The notes beneath the pieces were generated by a model that was not told where the DNA came from, ran no database searches, and saw only the letters and a list, made by a program, of their open reading frames with translations. A program made the position numbers and the translations under genes. Below, in pieces: positions 59,215 through 64,000 of a DNA stretch of 64,000 bases. This DNA is from Heliocidaris erythrogramma (Eukaryota; Echinodermata; Echinoidea; Camarodonta; Echinometridae). Position 1 is the first letter of the stretch. The number at the start of each line of letters is the position of its first letter. The stretch lies in assembly GCA_025617745.1 (NCBI GenBank), contig CM046853.1, positions 3,592,873 to 3,656,872 of the forward strand. The letters run 5' to 3'.

Positions 59215-61082
59215 CTAGAAATGTGCATTCCTCGTGCCGCGCAATGCGAAATGTATCCCCCGGCGCTGGTAGCGATTTGAAGGAGGGACAAAGACCCTCC
59301 CCCATCCCCTCCCTCAAACAAAAGGATGGTGTAGAAATTGCCGCCAGTGGCCCGGAATATTGTCAACACCAGGAGCAGCATTACCAAAACGATTTGTGTA
59401 GATTAGAGTATAATGCATTTTTATAGAAAATTCGGAAGAAATATGACCTCAGAGCGCACATAAGACATCCACTAAAATATGACCTTTGATCCTATGAAAG
59501 ACGGAACACTAGAGGCAGCATCACCAAAAACTGTAGAGGTGTAATCTATAATGGACCTACATACAAAATTTGAATGAAATCCGTCAAGAAATGCAGAAGT
59601 AAGAGTGCACAAAAGGGACAAATGAGCTTTGACCCTATAAAGGATGGAACAATGAGGGCAGCATCACCAAACAGTAAAGATGTGTAGATTATACCAAGAT
59701 ACATCTCCATACAAAATTTGAAAGAAATCCATCAAGAAATGTGGCCTGCAGAGTGAACTCACGCCATCCCTTGAAGTATGACCTTTGACCCTATAAAAGA
59801 CGGGACACTGGTGGCAGCATCACCAAAAACTACAGGTTTTTAGATTACACCAAGGGACACCTTCATGCAAAATTTGAACGCAATCCGTCAAGAAATGCAG
59901 AAGTAAGAGTGCAAGAAATGGAAAAATGACCTTTGACCCTATAAAGGACGGAACAATGAGGGCAGCATCACCAAAAATTAAATATGTGTAGATTATACCA
60001 AGATACATCTCCATACAAAATTTGAATGAAATCCGTCAAGAAATGCAGAAGTAAGAGTGCACAAAATGGACAAATGAGCTTTGACCCTATAAAGGACGGA
60101 ACAATGAGGGCAGCATCACCAAACAGTAAAGATGTGTAGATTATACCAAGATACATCTCCATACAAAATTTGAAAGAAATCCATCAAGAAATGTGGCCTG
60201 CAGAGTGAACTCACGCCATCCCTTGAAGTATGACCTTTGACCCTATAAAAGACGGGACACTGGTGGCAGCATCACCAAAAACTACAGGTTTTTAGATTAC
60301 ACCAAGGGACACCTTCATGCAAAATTTGAACGAAATCCGTCAAGAAATGCAGAAGTAAGAGTGCAAGAAATGGAAAAATGACCTTTGACCCTATAAAGGA
60401 CGGAACAATGAGGGCAGCATCACGAAAAATTAAACATGTGTAGATTATACCAAGATACATCTCCATACAAAATTTGAACAAAATCCATTGAGAAATGTGG
60501 CCTGCAGAGTGCACTCACGACATGTCCTGAAGTATGACCTTTGACCCTATAAAAGACGGGACACTGGGGGCAGCATCACCAAACACTATAGGTTTTTAAA
60601 TTACACCAAGAGACACCTTCATGTAAAATTTGAACAAAATCCGTTGAGAAATGTGACCGCCAGAGCGCACACAAGAGTACACACAAGACATCTATCAAAA
60701 TATGACCTTTGACCCTATAAAAGACGGAACACTGGGGGCAGCATCACCAAAATCTATAGGGTTCCAGATTTTACCAAGAGACACCTTCATACAAAATTTG
60801 AACAAAATCCGTTGAGAAATGTGACCGCTAGAGCGCACACAAACTTTCCCCAAAAATATGGCCTTTTACCCTATAAAAGACGGAACACTGGGGGCAGCAT
60901 CACCAGAAACTATAGGGGTCCAGATTTTACCAAGATACACGTCCATAGGAAGTCTGAAAGAAATTCGTCGAGAAATGTGACCGCTAGAGCGCACACAAGA
61001 ATGTGACGCGGCGGCGGCGGCGGCGGCGGCGAAACGCTGCTGAATCCAAAGTATCCTCCGGCATACTGCCGGGGGATACAAT
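59215..61082 (-). mobile_element. 1.87 kb Helentron/pearl-like element with tandem core
   Basis: On the minus strand it starts ATTGTATCCCCCGGCAGTATG, forming a hairpin with TGCCGGAGGATAC, carries about ten diverged units of about 150 bp (each with TGACCTTTGACCCTATAAA and GGCAGCATCACCAAA), and ends TTTCTAG followed by T. The empty site in unit I near 55225 shows insertion without target duplication. A GCC/GGC trinucleotide run sits at 61009-61031. Confidence 0.75.
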
Positions 61083-61357
61083 AAACATTTTTAAAAGGAT
61101 GCTTATTACACAAAGCGAATTCCATATCAACTTTAGGAAAGTTGTTTTGTTTGAATCATCATTTTCAAAACTCACAACATATTGAACATAATTAATGTAA
61201 CAAGTCTGCTTAAATCTTGTGTAAGAAGCGAAATTAAAGCTTACAATTAAAACTAATTCATGCTTTGTAATAAATAAATTGAACTAAGTAAAATACAAGG
61301 TACATACATGCATAACCCAGAATCGACCAAAAATGAGCATATATCTATTTCTCTTAC

Positions 61358-61427
61358 CTCCTATCTCTGCAAGTTTCTCAATATGACACATTTCTTCCAT
61401 GTTGACTACTGATAGACCAAGGATTCA
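61358..61427 (-). ncRNA. Host-gene exon z4 (70 nt)
   Basis: Identical to z2, including the initial TGA. Confidence 0.8.
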
Positions 61428-61524
61428 CTGGATAAAGCAAAATATAACAGAAATCATCAATTTTTTTTTGCACTTGTACATTCCTCTTCTAATTTTATTT
61501 TAAAGTCAAGACAACATTTTGATC

Positions 61525-61618
61525 ATTCAGTATCAGATTAGGGTTGACAGCATGGTTGATGAGGTTTTTTTGACCAATCCTCCTCAAGAGTCTAACGGAT
61601 AATCATCATTAACTGAAT
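61525..61618 (-). ncRNA. Box C/D snoRNA, family A copy 8
   Basis: Box C ATGATGA, box D CTGA, stem ATTCAGT/ACTGAAT. The accessory TTGGTCC is changed to TTGGTCA. Confidence 0.88.
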
Positions 61619-61678
61619 AGAAGTAGTACAACTGGAGTTACATATGACTCATTACGGAAATAGGGACTAATGTCTTAC

Positions 61679-61803
61679 TAGAAGTGTGACATCCTGATCA
61701 GAACCTAAGACCTGTTGGTTTGTAGAAAACTGCTGTATCAACTATTAAAGTGATCAGAACTGCAGCACAACTGGTCTCCGATCAAGGAAATATTTTGAGC
61801 TAT
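61679..61803 (-). ncRNA. Host-gene exon w4 (125 nt)
   Basis: Acceptor TCTCTCCTATCCATAG, donor TCTA|GTAAGAC; counterpart of w3. Confidence 0.75.
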
Positions 61804-61899
61804 CTATGGATAGGAGAGAAAAAAAAAAATTACAAATAGATAAAATCTGTTAGCATTTTATACATAAAGCTTGGGGAATAGTATGTTTATTTCTAGTAA

Positions 61900-61983
61900 T
61901 GAGAGTCAAGATCAGATTCATGTTTGACAGCAAGGTTGTTCAGACCAATAGGGAAATTTGAATCATCATTTTCAAGACTCTCA
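61900..61983 (-). ncRNA. Box C/D snoRNA, family B copy 4
   Basis: Box C ATGATGA, D' and D CTGA, 8-bp stem TGAGAGTC/GACTCTCA. 97 nt before exon w4. Confidence 0.9.
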
Positions 61984-62478
61984 CAATACTTTCACTTTCA
62001 AGACTTTAAAGACAAGGTTCAGTTCTGGGAAAGGTGACAAATTTGTGAGCTTTAGTTTCTCATTCCTTTTAATGTCAGTTGCAAGAACATCATAATAGAA
62101 ATGTTCCCTGATAAGTATTGCTCTTCAAATGTCCTCATATTCAAAATATCTGAAGTGTGTGAGCCGAACATTCATGCCACATGTGTGTGCTGTCCCATAT
62201 ACCAATTTCTATGTTCAGTGCATCTGCTTTTCAGTGAGATTTGGTAAATTTCTTATAATTTTGATGATTCCAGAACATCACAGTATACAGCAGTTCTTAT
62301 GTACACATGATCAACCTTTCTCATTGCTCAGTTTCTTTCAGTGTAATCGCATGAGCAAAACTCAACTTTATCTTTAATAACTTGGGTCAATTTGTGATAT
62401 ATCATACAAATGGACTACTACCTTATAAGGTAAAGAGTATACATCTCAAACATGGCCAAATTCAAGCATTTTTCTTAC

Positions 62479-62548
62479 CTCTTATTTCTGCCAATTTCTT
62501 ATTCAGACTTCTCTCTTCCATGTTGACTGCTGACAGGCCAGGGACGCA
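62479..62548 (-). ncRNA. Host-gene exon y4 (70 nt)
   Basis: Acceptor CCTTTTTTTCAG, donor AGAG|GTAAGAA. Confidence 0.82.
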
Positions 62549-62631
62549 CTGAAAAAAAGGAGAGACATATTATTTTTCACTTACCAGTACATTCCTTGTT
62601 TTCTAAGTAAAACTAATTGACCTCTATTGAT

Positions 62632-62728
62632 CATTCAGAATCAGATTCAAGTTGACAGCATGGTTGGTGAGGTATTTTTGGACCAATCCTCCTCAAGAGT
62701 CTAACGGATAATCATCATCAACTGAATG
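62632..62728 (-). ncRNA. Box C/D snoRNA, family A copy 9
   Basis: Box C ATGATGA, box D CTGA, stem CATTCAG/CTGAATG; GTTAGACTC and TTGGTCC intact. 84 nt before exon y4. Confidence 0.92.
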
Positions 62729-62900
62729 AAAGTAGATCAACTTAATATTTTTATTTGGGACATATTCTATACTTTATCTCTCTAAACAGGTGAATATCTT
62801 TGTCTCTGCTATGAAGGTACATGTGTACGTGTACATGTATGCTTTGAAGTATGGATACGGTACCTACTATTCAAAAAGCAAATGGGGATTAATGCCTTAC

Positions 62901-63044
62901 CAAAGGAAAAGAAGCACACCTTGGTTTTGAACCCAGGACTTCTTGGTAGACTTCTGCTCTATGAACTAAGTCATCACACCTCTCATTACAGAATGGTCAT
63001 CTGCAGCACAACTGATCCCCAAGAATATGAAGAACTTTGGCTAT
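62901..63044 (-). ncRNA. Host-gene exon w5, tRNA-derived (144 nt)
   Basis: Acceptor TTTCTTTTGTATTCATAG, donor TTTG|GTAAGGC. It has the clearest tRNA core of the series: A-box-like TGACTTAGTTCATAGAGC and B-box-like GGGTTCAAAACC. Confidence 0.75.
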
Positions 63045-63123
63045 CTATGAATACAAAAGAAATTAAGAATAAACAAATAATAAAAACAAAAAGCTGGGAG
63101 AGGTTTTTCTCTTTGGTCTTGTA

Positions 63124-63210
63124 ATGAAAGTATAATACATCAGATTCATTTTTGACAGCATGGTTGTTCAGACCAATAGGGAAATTTGAATCATCACTTT
63201 CAAGACTCAT
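63124..63210 (-). ncRNA. Box C/D snoRNA, family B copy 5 (weak stem)
   Basis: Box C GTGATGA (63197-63191), D' CTGA, box D CTGA (63143-63140). The terminal stem pairs only partly. 80 nt before exon w5. Confidence 0.75.
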
Positions 63211-63270
63211 AACACTTTCACATAAAAATGTATAAATCCTACACAAGACCGAAATTTAGCATTTTCTTAC

Positions 63271-63321
63271 CTCTTATTCCTGCAAGTTTTTTAATCACTA
63301 TCATCTCTTCCATGGTGAATG
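63271..63321 (-). ncRNA. Host-gene exon y5 (51 nt)
   Basis: Donor AGAG|GTAAGAA. As in y1, the ancestral acceptor CAG became CAT, and TAATCAG about 20 nt in is the probable acceptor. It holds CACCATGGAAGAG, a good Kozak context opening a 14-codon frame to the donor. Confidence 0.65.
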
Positions 63322-63426
63322 CTGATTAGCCAAGGATGAAAAAAAATAATTAAAAAAAAAAAAATCTGTATTTTTCACTGGAATGCTCTTCTTATCTCAA
63401 ATCCAAGCAACTTTTCCTCTATTCAT

Positions 63427-63474
63427 CACTCAGTATCAGACCAGAGTTGACAGCATGGTTGATGAGGTATTTTT
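63427..63474 (-). pseudogene. Truncated box C/D snoRNA, family A copy 10
   Basis: The 3' half of a family A snoRNA with box D CTGA (63439-63436) and ACCATGCTGTCAACTCTGG. It stops abruptly at 63474, where unrelated sequence replaces the box C half. Its place about 105 nt before exon y5 fits an intronic snoRNA. Confidence 0.8.
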
Positions 63475-64000
63475 CATGGATCCGGATGGACAAAATGCTC
63501 ACCCTTATTCCCTGGCTTAACCAATCCCGCTCAAAACTGATTTTATATCTACCTAGAAAACAGATGGCAGACTTAGCTGTACACGCTCCTTGGCTTATCA
63601 ATCTGGTACTGGCCTACGGAGCTGTTACATGGGATCCATACATTGTGTGTGGAGGCACACCACGAATAGTGGTCATATTGACCACTACGAATACAATATG
63701 CAAAAATAGTTGGTATTTTCTGTCGCGTGTAGTAAAGGTATGGGGGGGAAAATAAGATAAATATGTTAAATACTTGCTTTCAAATTCAGGCCTTAAAAAT
63801 CTCACTCCTACCTCAAATGGCCGTTAGGAAGAACTTTTGATATTTTCAGCAAAAGTCAAGTCAAAATCTTGTCCAAAACCGGAGAAATCCCCGCCGATTT
63901 GTTTCGCGATCGCGTGTTGTTTACATACTGCCGATGTCTTAGACTAAAATCGGCCAATAAAATTTTTGTCCACGAAGAAACTCGGGATCGCAAGCGCACA
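63475..64000. other. Unidentified sequence beyond the snoRNA breakpoint
   Basis: Begins CATGGATCCGGATGGAC. A plus-strand ORF (63447-63755) runs through it and is richer in ordinary residues than its neighbours, but I do not recognise it. It could be a transposon inserted into snoRNA A10 or the edge of a deletion. Confidence 0.4.

Larger units (their letters stand above)
56672..62548 (-). repeat. Tandem unit II of the snoRNA host gene, with two insertions
   Basis: Collinear with unit I: A6, z3, A7, z4, A8, w4, B4, y4. It is longer because of insertions at 56742-58377 and 59215-61082. Confidence 0.9.
47383..63321 (-). ncRNA. Multi-intron C/D snoRNA host gene (non-coding)
   Basis: Exons in transcription order, all minus strand: 63321-63271, 63044-62901, 62548-62479, 61803-61679, 61427-61358, 58857-58787, 56671-56602, 55937-55813, 55561-55492, 54858-54788, 54309-54240, 53923-53800, 53429-53380, 50994-50848, 49624-49581, 48873-48812, 47737-47658. 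Most have pyrimidine-rich acceptors and GTAAG or GTATG donors. Each intron carries one box C/D snoRNA, usually 80-145 nt before the next acceptor, the spacing known for intronic C/D snoRNAs. The 70- and 71-nt exons are not multiples of three and shift frame into stops when joined, so the spliced product looks non-coding, like vertebrate SNHG genes. First exon, promoter and 3' end are not identified. Function: source of rRNA methylation guides. Confidence 0.87.

Noticed and set aside
59820-60514. Repeated minus-strand ORFs starting MEMYLGIIYT
   Set aside because: Shadows of the tandem units in the 59215-61082 element; the similarity between them reflects DNA repetition, not a protein family.
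63447-63755. 102-codon plus-strand ORF at the right edge
   Set aside because: Its start lies within the antisense of the snoRNA A10 remnant and the sequence matches no family I know.

Overview
The window looks like AT-rich nuclear DNA from a marine invertebrate, most likely an echinoderm such as a sea urchin. This is inferred from tRNA-headed SINEs ending in ATT repeats, abundant TACATGTA words, small exons in 1-6 kb introns and a dense load of foldback, MITE-like and tandem-repeat-bearing transposons. I cannot name the species.

Left third (1-24.6 kb): a minus-strand gene for a type II membrane M1 zinc aminopeptidase (aminopeptidase N / glutamyl aminopeptidase class). Five exons join in phase (24600-23788, 17293-17017, 15770-15650, 10224-10070, 8143-8030) and encode 485 residues through GAMEN and HExxH-18-E. 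The 3' half is not in the window. A 6.7 kb block around exon 2 (16718-23431) recurs almost identically at 1-6704, ending at a 500-base N gap (6705-7204). This is most simply a second haplotype placed in tandem by the assembler.

Middle (24.6-47 kb): no convincing coding gene. It holds a LINE 3' end (30.2-31.6 kb), several foldback and TIR elements, three arrays of a repeat carrying perfect nuclear-receptor DR1 words, and a GC-richer promoter-like stretch at 38.84-39.18 kb.

Right part (47.3-63.5 kb), the most interesting region: a minus-strand, apparently non-coding snoRNA host gene. About 17 short exons (44-147 nt) with good splice sites alternate with introns, and nearly every intron holds one box C/D snoRNA about 80-145 nt upstream of the next 3' splice site. 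There are three snoRNA families: A (nine copies plus one truncated), B (five copies) and C (three copies), all with box C, box D and a terminal stem. Guides of A and C match conserved 28S rRNA segments as I remember them. The array grew by tandem duplication of an eight-part unit (54310-56671 and 56672-62548). The second unit was then hit by two transposon insertions whose empty sites survive in the neighbouring repeats.
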